In this document: in pieces, positions 10,201-21,548 of the stretch
Position numbering within the stretch: position 1 is the stretch's first letter
How the letters are laid out: each line of letters starts with the position of its first letter
Source: Mimachlamys varia
Taxonomy: Eukaryota; Mollusca; Bivalvia; Pectinida; Pectinidae
Direction: 5' to 3'
Assembly: GCA_947623455.1 (NCBI GenBank)
Contig: OX392534.1
Location: forward strand, 41,235,426-41,299,425
Length of the DNA: 64,000 nucleotides
Notes under the pieces: generated by a model
Database searches by the model: none
What the model saw: only the letters and a program-made list of their open reading frames with translations
What the model was told of the DNA's origin: nothing
Position numbers and translations under genes: made by a program

Positions 10201-11352
10201 CTTCGATTCATGGACATTCGTGCTCATGGTTGGCCGTCTGTCTTTGGCGCTCTTTGTAATCGACGGCACAAAACCCAACATAAGGGTTAGAAGCACACAG
10301 AGAAGGGTGCAAAACACCTCATTTCCAATTCGCTTAAACAAATAAAAAGTAATTATTATTATTTCCAGGGCATTGTGCTTCGTTTTTGATGTTTTGACGC
10401 ACCAATTCATTTGCACTAAGCTGAAATAAGTCAAGTGACGCAATCGTGTGGGTTTGTCCGTCCGTCACAATTCGTTTCCGTGCAATAACGGCAACAAATA
10501 GGCATATTATCCGATTTTCTTGAAACTTGGTCACAGGGTAAAATACCTAAAGGGCTCGGCCAAGTTCGATCGCCACTTTTGGTAGACTTTATTTGGCGGA
10601 GTTATGACCCATTGTCATTTTCTGCCATTTCCGTGCAATAACAGTAACAAGTATTATCCGTTTTTCTTGAGACTTGCATTGGTAACAAGGTTAATTTTTA
10701 AAGGGCTTGGCGAAGTTCGATCGCCACTTTTGGCTGATGTTATTTTGCGGATTTATAGTCCCTTGTTTAACGTTTCCGTGCAATCATGACAACAAATACT
10801 ATCTAACTTCTGTGTACCAAGCAAAATACGTCTTGTGTCAACAACATGGCTATTTTTACCTACAATATGATTACTAAGTACCCCCTTACGAAAAGGGGAA
10901 AAGCGGGGGATACCGAATTATCAGGCCCCTGTGTTGGGTACACATATAAACGGGTCATAAATTGCTCGCTACACCGGTCTGTTGCTCATGAGGGACTTGA
11001 GAATTTTGGACCTAAACTAAGTTTTTAATCGCATTTTTATACTTGGGTGACAAAGTGTGCGATACGTATACATTTTCGATAAAATGTTTAATTCAGTGGT
11101 ACTCGTATGATTGATTTAAACCCACCAAAAGTATAAAATTGTGGTAAAAGCTGAATAGGTTTACGACCAAAACCAGCTGTAACAATTTCTCAGGTCCCTG
11201 TGTCGCTTGTTGTACAGGTAACTTAGATGTGATGTTGCCATGGTACCATTGACCACCCGCTGAGAGCTAGAGGGGCTGTCATATGTGGTCATGGATTTCC
11301 GACGAGGACGCAGGATGTGTGTCGATAGGTAGATGTTTCTGACTTTTTCCAT
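7208..11352 (-). CDS. Putative 4-exon membrane protein gene, split by a MITE
   Basis: Family not recognised. Proposed coding exons on -: 11352-11165, 10420-10197, 8068-7431 (interrupted at 7509-7855) and 7253-7208, ending in TGA. Splice sites are GT-AG: acceptors TATTTTTCAG, TTATTTCAG, CACATACAG, TTATTGCAG; donors GTAAAC, GTAAGTATC, GTAGGT. Phases agree at each join. With the MITE and one TTAA removed, the third exon has 97 complete open codons and the product is ~250 residues. It would have a basic N-terminus (ILRPRRKS), a hydrophobic stretch LEIIIITFYLF, a likely membrane segment VFCTLLCVLLTLMLGFV, then a cysteine cluster (CRHCGTAPC) and a mainly polar C-terminal part. As it stands the MITE introduces a stop, so this allele is truncated unless the insert is spliced out. 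The last three exons are better supported than the first, and the shorter acceptor at 10333 is an alternative for exon 2. It may be a pseudogene or a functional gene with a recent insertion. Confidence 0.45.
7513..7851. mobile_element. TTAA-flanked MITE, copy 1 (inside a coding exon)
   Basis: 339 bp bounded by TTAA at 7509-7512 and 7852-7855. Terminal inverted repeats of about 20 bp read GGCCCAATATACGTAACTT inward from the left, and the complement from the right. TTAA target duplication is the hallmark of piggyBac-type transposition, so it is probably non-autonomous piggyBac-like. No transposase frame is present. Copy 2 lies at 9878-10144. Confidence 0.85.
8085..8403. other. Unassigned intronic sequence
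   Basis: Nothing supportable seen. It falls in the intron between exons 2 and 3 of the proposed - strand gene. A GTAAGTATG donor-like string on - near 8313 has no open upstream exon. Confidence 0.3.
8404..9418. repeat. 36-bp minisatellite, ~28 copies
   Basis: Unit ACTTGTAATAAGACACAATG + GCATCACCTTGACGTT (36 bp). Variants include one-base-deleted CATCACTTGACG, ACATCATCAC in place of ATGGCATCAC, and GGGGGTCAATGG insertions. Larger blocks are themselves repeated: the series beginning at the ACGGCATCACTTGACG variant near 8577 recurs near 8910 and again near 9165. Because 36 is a multiple of three and the unit lacks stops in several frames, long frames run through on both strands; they are not genes. 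It lies in an intron of the proposed - strand gene. Confidence 0.95.
9430..9873 (-). mobile_element. Degenerate repeat-element fragment
   Basis: On - it runs from a GGCCACGCCACATAGTG region through GTAATCGCCCTGTCCGTGCG and CGTCTGTGCGTCCG into AATTCGTTTACGCTCC. I associate this layout with the start of bivalve Helitron-like repeats. No terminal hairpin is intact. The long + frame that crosses this region and runs into MITE copy 2 is considered spurious. Confidence 0.4.
9878..10144. mobile_element. TTAA-flanked MITE, copy 2 (intronic)
   Basis: 267 bp bounded by TTAA at 9874-9877 and 10145-10148, with AGGCCCATATACGT at the left and the matching inverted end at the right. Its interior matches copy 1 over ACAAATACCGAGTTTCAACT and ATTGCTGATATCAGTTAATC. 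It is ~70 bp shorter, mainly near the left end. It sits in the intron between exons 2 and 3 of the proposed - strand gene. Confidence 0.8.
10440..10800. repeat. Tandem ~150-bp units of a Helitron-like element
   Basis: TTTCCGTGCAATAACGGCAA recurs in diverged form near 10477, 10628 and 10770. Between the copies lie repeated TTCTTGAAACTTGG, AAAGGGCTCGGCCAAG and TTCGATCGCCACTTTTGG tracts, preceded by GTCCGTCCGTC. This matches the interior of non-autonomous bivalve elements with central tandem arrays. No ends were found. It lies in the proposed first intron of the - strand gene. Confidence 0.6.
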
Positions 11353-11353
11353 G

Positions 11354-12868
11354 CTGAAAAATACCCATCAGAATTGCGGACAATGCCATCAAAATGTCCG
11401 AGCTTGATGCTAGGACTCTACCAAACATCTTCACGGCAAGTCTCAGATGAAAGTCGGACTGGACTACACCAGAGTTATTAAAAGGTATAACGGGCCTGGA
11501 CTTATCTAGACACTGAGTGCGTTAACCATGATCATGATCAAATGATGAAGGCCTACTGTTGCACACCTTACTTCAAATTGAACACTCAGCAAAGACAGGG
11601 ATTTCAAATTTTTTATGTACCGTTTCTATCATGTCGAGGAAGTATATACCTATACGAGTGTAACTTTTAATCTAATTTAGTAAAAACTCGGTTCATCCCA
11701 AACCAGGGATACATGTATGCATGTACATGTGCATCTCTTATAGAGTTATATACATCCCTTTCCCAAATGCAGTTCTTTGATCCTCTAGGCATGTGTAAGG
11801 TTGGGATGGCCTTAGCACCTGGAGGCAACACCACATCAAAAAGAATTCTATATTGAGATTGTAAATTAAAAAAATTAATTCCTCTGTATTCACACAAGAC
11901 ATGTATGTATTGAGGGTCTTTTTCAGGAGACAAAAAATACTAAATATATGTGCCTGAATTCAATGTAGCGGAGACTGCTGTTCTGTACATACAATATGTA
12001 TATATGTAAACTTACTGTAACTAGGAGGTCCAGAGAAAAGTTTTGCTAACAAGACTTTCCCAAAAGTGGATGTGTCAAATGTACATGTGTAGCCAACACA
12101 ATAATGAATACTTCAAGACAATAATGTGAAAATGTCGACAGGAGTAAGACAATTAAAGCTTATCATTTAAGGTCAAACCATTTTTTGTGAAACTTAATTA
12201 AAATACTTGAAGTAAATGTGGTCATAACTCTGGACAAAATTTGTGAACCTTCAGTTTTAAAGTCTGAACTGGACATGTATCTTGTCATTATACTATGTCC
12301 TACCGAATCACACTTCAATATCACTTTCCATAAAAGAATAAATGAGCAGGAGACAAAATCATTACTGAATGATGAAGCTACAGAATGACGGCCAAGGGCA
12401 CCATAGCGTGGCCTGACCATAACATGAATCGTAAGGGACTCCATTTATTGCAAAGAAACCTGTGTTCTAATGTGGGTACTATTTATAGTAAGTGACCTTG
12501 ATATTTCAACCTTAAAACTTGGAAGAGCGATTCCCAAGCAAAAACTTTCAGTAAGGAAGCATTGTTTATAGACCCAAGGGATCTCAAGTTTTTGAGCAGA
12601 AAGCTTTGTTCAGATGTGGGTTCTATTTATAATAACAGTGACCTTTATCTTCGACCTTCAGATCTGAGGAGCAATCCTAGATAACTGAAGCTAGGGTTTT
12701 CAGTAAGGAAGCGTTGTAAGAAGTTTGAGTTTGATAACTTGTAAATTTTGGTAAACACAATATTGGACAAGTTGGAAGTTATCCTTATTGAAGATTTAAC
12801 CAGATCTAGAACTGGGACTCGCTCTTTTTGTTTTGATTGTGGCTGTGAATAGGTGTTGATTAAATATA
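11354..12868. other. Unassigned sequence
   Basis: No gene I can support. An 88-codon open frame on - (11667-11933) starts just inside a TCTCCTGAAAAAGACC tract and has no recognisable motif. It could hold an upstream exon of the - strand gene, but no phase-compatible splice pair stood out. Near 12440-12720 there are two loosely similar copies of a GTGTTCTAATGTGGGT-type tract, probably an old repeat. Confidence 0.3.
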
Positions 12869-13592
12869 ACAGCTGTTCTGATTGGTTGTGTATGTTTGGT
12901 GTGATCAGATGTCTATTACAGGTATTCTGATTGGTTGTGTATGTTTGGTGTGATCAGATGTCTATTACTGGTGTTCTGATTCGTTGTGTATAATTAGTGT
13001 GATCAGATGTCTATTACAGGTGTTCTGATTGGTTGTGTATGTTTGGTGTGATCAGATGTCTATTACAGGTGTTCTAATTGGTTGTGTATGTTTGGTGTGA
13101 TCAGATGTCTATTACAGGTGTTGTGATTGGCTGTGTATGTTTGGTACGTGTGATCAGATGTCTATTACAGGTGTTCTGATTGGTTGTGTATGTTTGGTGT
13201 GATCAGATGTCTATTACAGCTGTTCTGATTGGTTGCATGTTTGGTGTGATCAGATGTCTTATAGGTGTTGTGATTGGTTGTGTATGTTTGGTGTGATCAG
13301 ATGTCTGTTACAGCAGTTCTGATTGGTTGTGTGTGTTTGGTGTGATCAGATGTTTATTACAAGTGTTCTGATTGGTTTTGATTACAGGTGTTCTGATTGG
13401 TTGTGTATGTTTGGTGTGATTAGATGTCTGTTACAGCCGTTCTGATTGGTTGTGTATGTTGGGTGTGATCAGATGTCTATTACAGCTGTTCTGATTGGTT
13501 GTGTATGTTTGGTATGATAAGATGTCTGTTACAGGTGTTCTGATTGGTTGTGTGTGTTTGGTGTCTATTACAGCTGTTCTGATTGGTTGTAT
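12869..13592. repeat. 49-bp minisatellite, ~15 copies
   Basis: Unit TGTTCTGATTGGTTGTGTAT + GTTTGGTGTGATCAGATGTC + TATTACAGG, period 49. Each unit has an ATTGG (inverted CCAAT) motif, a TGATCA palindrome and a TCTATTACAG|GT string that looks like a 3' splice site. Shorter, partly deleted units occur near 13240 and 13370. Open frames on - through the array are by-products. Confidence 0.93.
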
Positions 13593-14076
13593 ATATTTAG
13601 TCCTTGGATACATTTGCTGTTTATACAAACACACCAGGCTGTGGGAATCCAATAACGTGTGATGGCATTACTTTTGCTGAATAAACTCTACAATTTCCTG
13701 TAGAAAATTACCCAATCTTCAATCACTGCTGTAATATCCTGAAATTATCTCTTAAAAATTGCTTAAGCAGTAACACAGATGTAATCTAGTGAGTTGATAT
13801 GGCTCGGTTTCGGCTGCTGCGATCTTAGCTTTGTTCAGCTGCAAAGTTTACGCTTCTTCTCTTTTATTAGAAAATAAACCATTTTGTTATTCTATATTGT
13901 AACTTTGTAATCGATTGGCTTTGGCGGCCTCTGCGGACATTAGGCCTCATCAGATTTCATAATGCTCGTTTATTCCAAATTGATAATTTGTGGAAGATAT
14001 CGGCCCTAAGGCCACCCCAATAACAAAGTATAATTTTCAATTTGTCTGAAGTAATTTGTAATGTTTTTTTTTTCAG
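13593..14076. other. Unassigned; polypyrimidine tract at its right end
   Basis: No gene recognised. It ends in an 11-T tract and TTTCAG, a strong acceptor for the candidate exon that follows. Confidence 0.3.
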
Positions 14077-14580
14077 ATATTGCTGTGACAGTCCGGGGCA
14101 TCATGGTGAGTATTTTACACTGTAAATTGCCAGACAGTACAAGACAGACAGACAGCAGAAGTATAAACATCCAATTCACAATCGGCTAATATAAGGAACC
14201 AAAATGCTAAAGATTCCAGGCATCGTAAATGTTTTTTACCAGTTTTGTCTAGGGAGCTTGTTAAATTATATAAAAAAAAAACACTAGTGAGCACTGTTAC
14301 TGATGCTGTCAGTAAGAACTTTACACTTTGAATTCCCTTTAGGGGAAATTTGGCACCATTTGCAAGCAGGCTGAAAATTCACTGCTAGGGTATAAAGGTA
14401 AGTGTCCTTTTAATTGAGAAGGGTTGGCAAAAGGGGCTGGTGGTTCTGGCAGGAACTGTAGAAGGGATTGTCTTTTGGTGTCGCATGATACAGTACAGTT
14501 TTTGAGTCCATATTTTGACATCAGTCCTTTTTCCAGAAGAATTCAACTGGCAGGAATGTGAAAACATGTTAATTGGACTA
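14077..14580 (+). CDS. Candidate three-exon gene fragment, unknown family
   Basis: Three short candidate exons with good splice signals and matching phases: 14077-14105 (acceptor TTTTTTTTTCAG, donor GTGAGT), 14343-14397 (acceptor CCCTTTAG, donor GTAAGT) and 14537 to about 14580 (acceptor CTTTTTCCAG, weak donor GTTAAT). The first reads IAVTVRGIM after a split codon, the second GKFGTICKQAENSLLGYK, the third EEFNWQECENMLIGL. Alternatively the ATG closing the first exon is the start codon. Introns would be 237 and 139 bases. I recognise no family, and the exons before and after are not identified. Chance agreement of splice signals in AT-rich sequence cannot be excluded. Confidence 0.3.
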
Positions 14581-14683
14581 GTTAATTATTCAGTACAACG
14601 TTTGGAATGTTTATATAACAATACATACATCAATAAAACAATTTTAATTCTTAATATTATCATGAAATGCTGGTATATACCCC

Positions 14684-15172
14684 CCGTATTTTACCGGGAA
14701 TAAGCCCCCTCTCACGAATAAGCCCCCTCCCCACTTTGGCAAAGGTTTTTGGAACAGGGTGGGAGCCTGGGAATAAGCCCCCCCCCCCTAAATTTTGTCT
14801 TTCTCTCAATAAAATGCATGTTCATTTCTTTTTAATTTTGTGTCAGAAAATTTATACAAGATGATGCTTGAATTATCTAGACCAATTAATATTGCTAATA
14901 GAAATGTTAAGAGAAACAACAGCACCATCAATGGCATCAACTTGAAGTGACTGTTTTTAAACATTCTGAAAGAAAATTGTTATTTTAATAAAAAACAAAC
15001 AACTAGAATTGCATTACTGTTATAGTGTGGACTGAGTTCCTAGATCAAAACAGTAGAACATCCAAGATGTCGGACTTTTGTGAACAGGAGTGTATTCGTG
15101 AATAAGACCCCTCCCTACTTTTGATCAATTATTTTTCTCAGGGGGCGGGGGCTTATTCCCGGTCAAATACGG
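14684..15172. mobile_element. TA-flanked MITE with 26-bp terminal inverted repeats
   Basis: The left end CCGTATTTTACCGGGAATAA is mirrored by the right end, which in complement reads CCGTATTTGACCGGGAATAA. Both continue into GCCCCC. The right end is followed by TA; the left has TATATAC plus extra C's, so the expected TA duplication is slightly blurred. The size of ~489 bp, the TA target and the absence of a transposase suggest a Tc1/mariner-type MITE. GAATAAGCCCCC recurs inside. Confidence 0.8.
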
Positions 15173-18100
15173 TAATAATTAAGGGGAGGTCACTAACAAT
15201 TATTTTGCAAATGTGTAGAGTAGCATATACCCTTAATTAAAACAACATCATGGTTATTGCATGTTACTAATAAAGTGCTTTTGAAATTATTGAGATTCAA
15301 CATGTAACATACACCCTGAATTAAGACAACAATACTGTTCGTGTTAGTTGATGGCTTATGAAGGTGTTTTTTGATAATGTTGAGATGAAACACATCCACG
15401 TAGATAGGAAACTCAGCAGTAATTATTTGTACACTTCTCACTGTTTTGTCATGATAAAATTTCAATTTATATTTTTCTGTCTGGGATAGGGGTAGGAGTA
15501 GAGAAAGCCTGCGTGTGACATGTGACGGTGAAACACCATTTAGGTATGGTTGGAGCACTCTCCCGTAAAATGCACATTATGGGGCCTAGATTATATGCCA
15601 AACTGCATTTTACGGCCCAAATTTACGGGAATTGGTGTCTTCTATTTGATCTACAGTATTACATTATGAAATAGATTGTCATGTGCTCATTCCGTAATCA
15701 AATTTTCCGCTGCCACCAATATTGAAATTATGTACAAGAGTGGCTTGTAATTGTGTCTTCCCATGCTGAAAGAAGGCGACTGCTTTGGTGTGCTTTTAGA
15801 GATAAAAACTCTTTTAGTGAGTTTACGTTACGTCTTCCACTTGGTTCATAATTGTCCATAAATATGTTGATCTTTTTGACTGATGGTGAATTACCATAAT
15901 CACAAACAAGATTTAGTTGCGGGTCTAATGGTTAATATGGAGAGCGAATATACAGGATGGTGACTGTGATACGGCTCCTGTGTTTTCATGTTTAGTTAGA
16001 TCCACATCATGATGGCTGCGAGGGTGCCCATTCTCTATTCCCTCTCCTCCCGTCCGTGTACTTAAAACTTCCCTGCCGGTCTAACTACTCAGGCTAAAAT
16101 TTCTGTTCCAGTAGTTCATGTTATGATAATTGTTCTCAAACGAAACTGTACTCTAATTTGTGTTGAAAACAGTTAAGCTGGAACAATTATTGGCCTGAAC
16201 TGTGCAGTTTCTGATTTCAAATTTTTGAAATTTTATTACTAAATTTGTGGCCTACAATTAATGTAGGAGTTACAAGTGAATCACTAATATGGGTGAGTCA
16301 TCCTGACCAAATTGTCTTGTTTTTTTTTTCTGGAACTAAAAACTAGCCAGTTTGTTAGGAAATAAATTTATGTAAAATTGGCAATTTATTGGAATGTGTT
16401 GAAATAAGATCAATCAGTTATTTCCTGGAGAAGGAATAGCCAAGAAGATTTGTGTCTCCGGGAAGCTTGACTGCCAATGTCTGGGTCATGTAGAAGTTTG
16501 ACACATGGTGGCAGGGTCAGGTCTGACATGCACATTTGACAGGCGAATTAGCATCGTCTCATCACGTAAGGGGATTATTTCCAACTTTTAATCCTCTAAT
16601 TCCGTCCTCAGACAGAACTTGAGAAAAAATTTGAAGCAAATTGATAGCATTATGCATGCTTTGAATCGTTGAATAAACTTCCAGTAATAGTTAGATTTAT
16701 TCCCTGATATTTAGTCTAAGCCCAAGTCAAATTTTAATTACCCTTATATTCTGCCAGTGTGTAACTGAAAAAAACGTCTTCATGGGTCAGGTCAAAAATG
16801 TGGGACAGCACATCGACATCGCCCCCTAAAATTATCTTGTTATAGAATGTTACAAAACCAAACAATCTGGAAGACGGGCAAGCGTTAATGATTTGAATAT
16901 AATTCATTCTGCCCACAGAGACTTTAGGGATGTTGTAGCTTCAAAAAATATTCTTGTTACTGATTTTGTAAACAATTTTAAAGACGAGATGGATCTTATA
17001 CTTCTGTTTTAAAGTTGCAATATATATATATGTAGATGTCCACCCTTTGAAACAGTTATTTCTGACGAACTTTTTCCTGATTTACACTGAATAGATGTTG
17101 GTTCTTTTATTTATTGAATGGGAAATTGTGAATGTAATGAACATAACACTGTTGTGTAACAATATTGAAGTTGCCCTTACATAAGTAGGGTTATAACGAA
17201 CAGACATAATTATTTCTTGATCATGCAATTTCCTACATTCATTTTCCAATTTTGACTGACTTATTCTGAAATAACCATGTAGATTGTTTTAGTGTTGAAC
17301 TTTCTTGTAAAGCATAAACAGCTAGGGTCCTTTGATTTAGCCTTCCCTAATTTCTAACCAATTCCTTGATCAAAGCATTTGGACATTGTTTACAGGCATT
17401 TTATCTTTGATGTACATAATAAACAGAATCTATTCCCCTGAAATACTGTGTTTTATAAATGCAATATTTGATGAGTGTATTTAGAACTTATAGCTAGCTT
17501 TGTGACTCTCCTTAATTTCCCCATGAATTTCAATTCCTGAATCCACACCTCAACATATGTATAAAAAGACAGAATAACCAATCGGCATATATCTTCAGAG
17601 ACAAACATCTTGACAAGCCGGTTACATACTTAACTATGTTACATGTATACTTACCTATGGTTTACTGTTTTGTAGTATGATTGAATGAGAGGAAAACTCT
17701 TAAACTATGTTTATTAAATCATTGTCAATGATTTACGCAAGTGCAGACAAATTTGAGTAGCCAATGAAGAGGCATATTGCCATGTTCTATCGTAAAACAC
17801 AATCGTATATCTCATAAATAAAGCATGCTGATTTTTATCATCAGCCCATCCGTTTGAGGACGATTACATTTGAGACCATTTGTGCCCGTAATTTGTAAGA
17901 GCTTGGCTTGTGAAATTCTATTACCTAACGCATTCTCATTTATGGAACATTTGTTTCATCACTGATATAGATAAATGCTGTATATTGTACTGTAACCATG
18001 GCAACAGTAACACCTCTGCACCACCTAAAGTGCTTTTGTTGTGTTAGAGGCAGTCATGATTATTTAATGGAGCATGCAGTCTTTGAATGTGAGAGCTGTA

Positions 18101-20101
18101 GTTGAAATTAATTGGTTGATTTGCTGGAAATCAATGAATTATAACATGCATGTTTTCAGCAATACATAGGAATCTGAAACTATAACGGGTGATGGTGAGT
18201 GACCTTGACAAAGAAAAGGAAGGACCCAATTTCCATTTTTATTAGAATTTTATGTTATTTCCCCCCTGGAGTCAATAGAAAACGGCTCAAACTAATATTT
18301 GCGTATTGACAAATTTTGTGATGAATTTGCTGAATCTTTGAAAGTGTATTTTTTAGCATTTTTCTGTGCTGATATATCTCTCATGTAATTACATTGCTGA
18401 ATCTCTGATGAGTTGATAACAGAATTTGAAATACGAGTTGATAATTGACCGATTTCTATGTTCTTGTCGGAAATAAATAACCTGTGAGATGAAAGTGTAT
18501 GAGGATAATTCACAAATGAAATATCGCAGGTAATAAGAGTAATGTTGATTATTGCAAACAAACAAAAATCTTTAAATGTTCCCTGTTTATGCTGTTCATG
18601 GAGATTGGATAACAATTGCTTAAACAATCTTGGTCATATGTACTCTTGTCAATATCGGCAACATTAGTCTTGGTTATCTAAGCGTTTTGAGACAGCTAAA
18701 AATTCAGATTCAAAGAGGACTTTCAAGTTTGTTATGAAATAGCGATGGGCATAACTTCAAGAGAGTTAATTGTATACTGGTGTGTAGTAAATATATTTGA
18801 ATTGAAGGACACTAAATGTCTGTAAAATACAAGAAAGTTAAGACCTGACATGCCCTCGTTCTTATGGATGTGACTTGTTAGCCACCAACAAAACCATGGA
18901 TATCTCATTAGCGCAACGGTGCCTTAAATATCCAACCATTTGATGATGTTTTATAAATGATTGTGATCATTTCAAATTCCGAAGTTTAAATATTGAAATT
19001 TCAAATTCAAATTTAACCTGGATTCGTAAATAAGACATTCAAGTTTGATAGAGCTCCGAGTGCTGGGGACGACTCTGGTAATTGCAACCTGAATACCAGT
19101 AATTTGGTGTTAAAAATTGGTGGGAAGTGCCGAGTGAAGATGAAATAAAGGCTGTGGTCTCCGGGATTGTAGTGAAGGCTTGTTGAAACTGGTGTTTCGT
19201 ACTCAAAATGGCTGTTAGTTACGGGGTAAACACGTTTGGTGACGGGTGCACAAGGCTTATATATTAGGCGTTAGTTGCAGAGTCTGTTTATCAGCTGAGA
19301 AACGCGCTGTATCACCCAATGTAACAAAGGGGAAGCACTCTAGAATGGCGATAAACATTCTGATATGTGACACACTCCTCACCATATTGACGGGGACCTT
19401 AAATCGTGTTTACAAAACCTCAGTGCATGTAGTGATTTACTCGGCCTCACAACAGATATTTATTGGTGATTTATCACTTCTCACATTTGCTGTCCTTTCC
19501 CGGAGCTACAGATTGAATTTGAATGAGTACTTTTATCATTGATGTACGTTTGTACACAAAGTAGAAAGTTCAAATAACCTCTGTTACATATATTCTGTTT
19601 TGGAAATCGGATACAGAGGAAAACTTGTTTGAAAACGGATAAAGAGGAAAAGATAAGTTCAAAAAGTGGGAAATTTTAGAAAAACAGTATTCCATCCTAT
19701 TTCATGATGTTGCCATATATTTACTTTAGTAAAATGCAATGTCTTTATAGTACTTCACCAATCAGGCCCTTGAGTTGATCTTCAAACAATCTTAGAATGA
19801 AGGTTTTGCTCATCCAATCACGTATAACATCACTTTTTGTGACGTTATTTGTGATTGGTCAAGTCAAAACTTGGGACAAATGTGGATGTTTTATGAATTC
19901 TTGGGCAAGGTTTGGATTATTTACCCATATTCCCCATTATTTTGGTTGTAAACTATAGATTAGTAATTACAGATGTTGACTTTTTAGATCTTAATCATGC
20001 TTGTGTATTCTCGAGCCTTTTAATTGATATTGCCCACCAAACAAGTTTTACGATATGAAACAATATCGATACAATACATCTGATTTAATAATCTGTTTCA
20101 G
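15173..20101. other. Unassigned, apparently non-coding
   Basis: About 5 kb of AT-rich unique sequence. No family-like reading frame on either strand, and no tandem array or terminal repeats. Frames of 60-121 codons (for example on - at 15193-15558 and 18292-18627) lack motifs and plausible splice context. Several acceptor/donor-like pairs, such as one ending GTGAGT near 18195, have stops in every frame between them. Confidence 0.4.
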
Positions 20102-20145
20102 ATACATAGGACAAGTGCTTGTCCATAAAGCAACAACTGTTAAAA
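20102..20145 (+). other. Candidate internal exon
   Basis: Flanked by ATCTGTTTCAG and a consensus GTAAGT donor, 44 bases, open in one frame (YIGQVLVHKATTVK between split codons). It contains the near-palindrome GGACAAGTGCTTGTCC. No family is recognised. It would need an upstream exon ending in phase 2. Splice strings of this quality also occur by chance. Confidence 0.22.
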
Positions 20146-21548
20146 GTAAGTTGCACTTTAAAACTTCTGACTGAAATAAATCGTACAGGAGAAAATAAAG
20201 TGTTATTGAGTTTATATGTTTGTAGATTCAATGATAATATCATATTGCGTGTTTCGGAATGATCAGCAGTGATGTGTACTTGCTATTAGGACGGTGAGTT
20301 TTAAATTGTCTTTTCATTATCTCGTTATTCTCGGTGGCCATTTTGTTTTTTTTTAGTCGATGCAATAAAGCTTTGAGCCTTAGGCTATTGAAATTGATAC
20401 AAGTATAATGGATCATTTAATTAGAGAACATTATCGTGAAGATGTGTATTGAATTAAACCAGAATTGAAACTATCCATCACTGGGCCATTGGTTTATAAG
20501 CAATCTATTCTATTGCTATTGTAGCTATCTGGGAGGATTGATCTTCGCTGTGTGTGCTATCTCCTCGACGTATAAGAATGAGGCAGGAATATAAACACAT
20601 GAATAATGTTGGGTATTCAGACTTTTGTTGACATCCTGAATTGATCGAATATTGTAACTTATCAAAAGAAAACGGAGAAGGTCAGTACGGGACTTGGATC
20701 CGTATTTATCGGCCCAAGAGGGTTTTAGAGATGGCTGGTCCTAATAGAGATATGATTCATGGCGGTTTGGTCGTGATATGATTTGATCAGAAATTGAGGT
20801 CACTTCTGTGCCTCCGTTGGGAGATTATTTTGTCAAAATCGGAATTTTGTAGAATAAACATGGCCATATCAACACTCGTTCCATCTGGCTGTGTGTAAGG
20901 TTTTTAACACTTTGCAACACCATGACAAATTTTCTGGTGTGTCGGCTTACAAATGGGACACATTGGAAACTTGCAGCCCATTAGGGGACCGCACCAAAGG
21001 GGCTGGAAAATGTAAAAAGGATTTAGGACATTACCAGGGTGTGACGCAAATCATCCCTTTATTTAATTTATAGGCCAAATTGAAATATCAAATATGACTT
21101 GCTTTTATGGCATATTAACTCGTGAAACCTTAATTGTAATAGGAGGCCCTTATTGAATTATTCCCCTTTAACTTGTGTTTTCCCAGAAGAATTGAGAAAG
21201 AAAATTGAAACTTAAAGCGATAGTTGTTTGAAACATGTCCCCTTGTAGAGTGATGTTTTTCCCTAAACAATTGAATGATGTAAAAGTACATGATAGGTCC
21301 ACTGACTGAGTGTCGGGGGGGGGGGGGGGGGGGGGGGCGCCGTATTAAATGACTTTGATCTGACTCAGGAGTGACGTCACATTGAACAGGTGTTAAACTG
21401 ACAGGTTTTTGAAGCAGCAGCATTGTTAGTACTAATGGGATGAGGGAGGGTTAACAGCATATTAGAAATGAAGTTAACTGATTGTGAAGGGGTAGTGTAA
21501 CAATTTTGTTTGTCTTCTATAAACTACACCTCACGAATGACTGTGTAC
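20146..21548. other. Unassigned; 23-base poly-G run
   Basis: No gene seen. An uninterrupted run of 23 G lies at 21315-21337, able to form a G-quadruplex and prone to length change. Confidence 0.4.

Noticed and set aside
20102..20125. GGACAAGTGCTTGTCC as a p53-type response element
   Set aside because: The half-sites overlap and do not fit two full RRRCWWGYYY decamers. A near-palindrome in a candidate exon is the simpler description.
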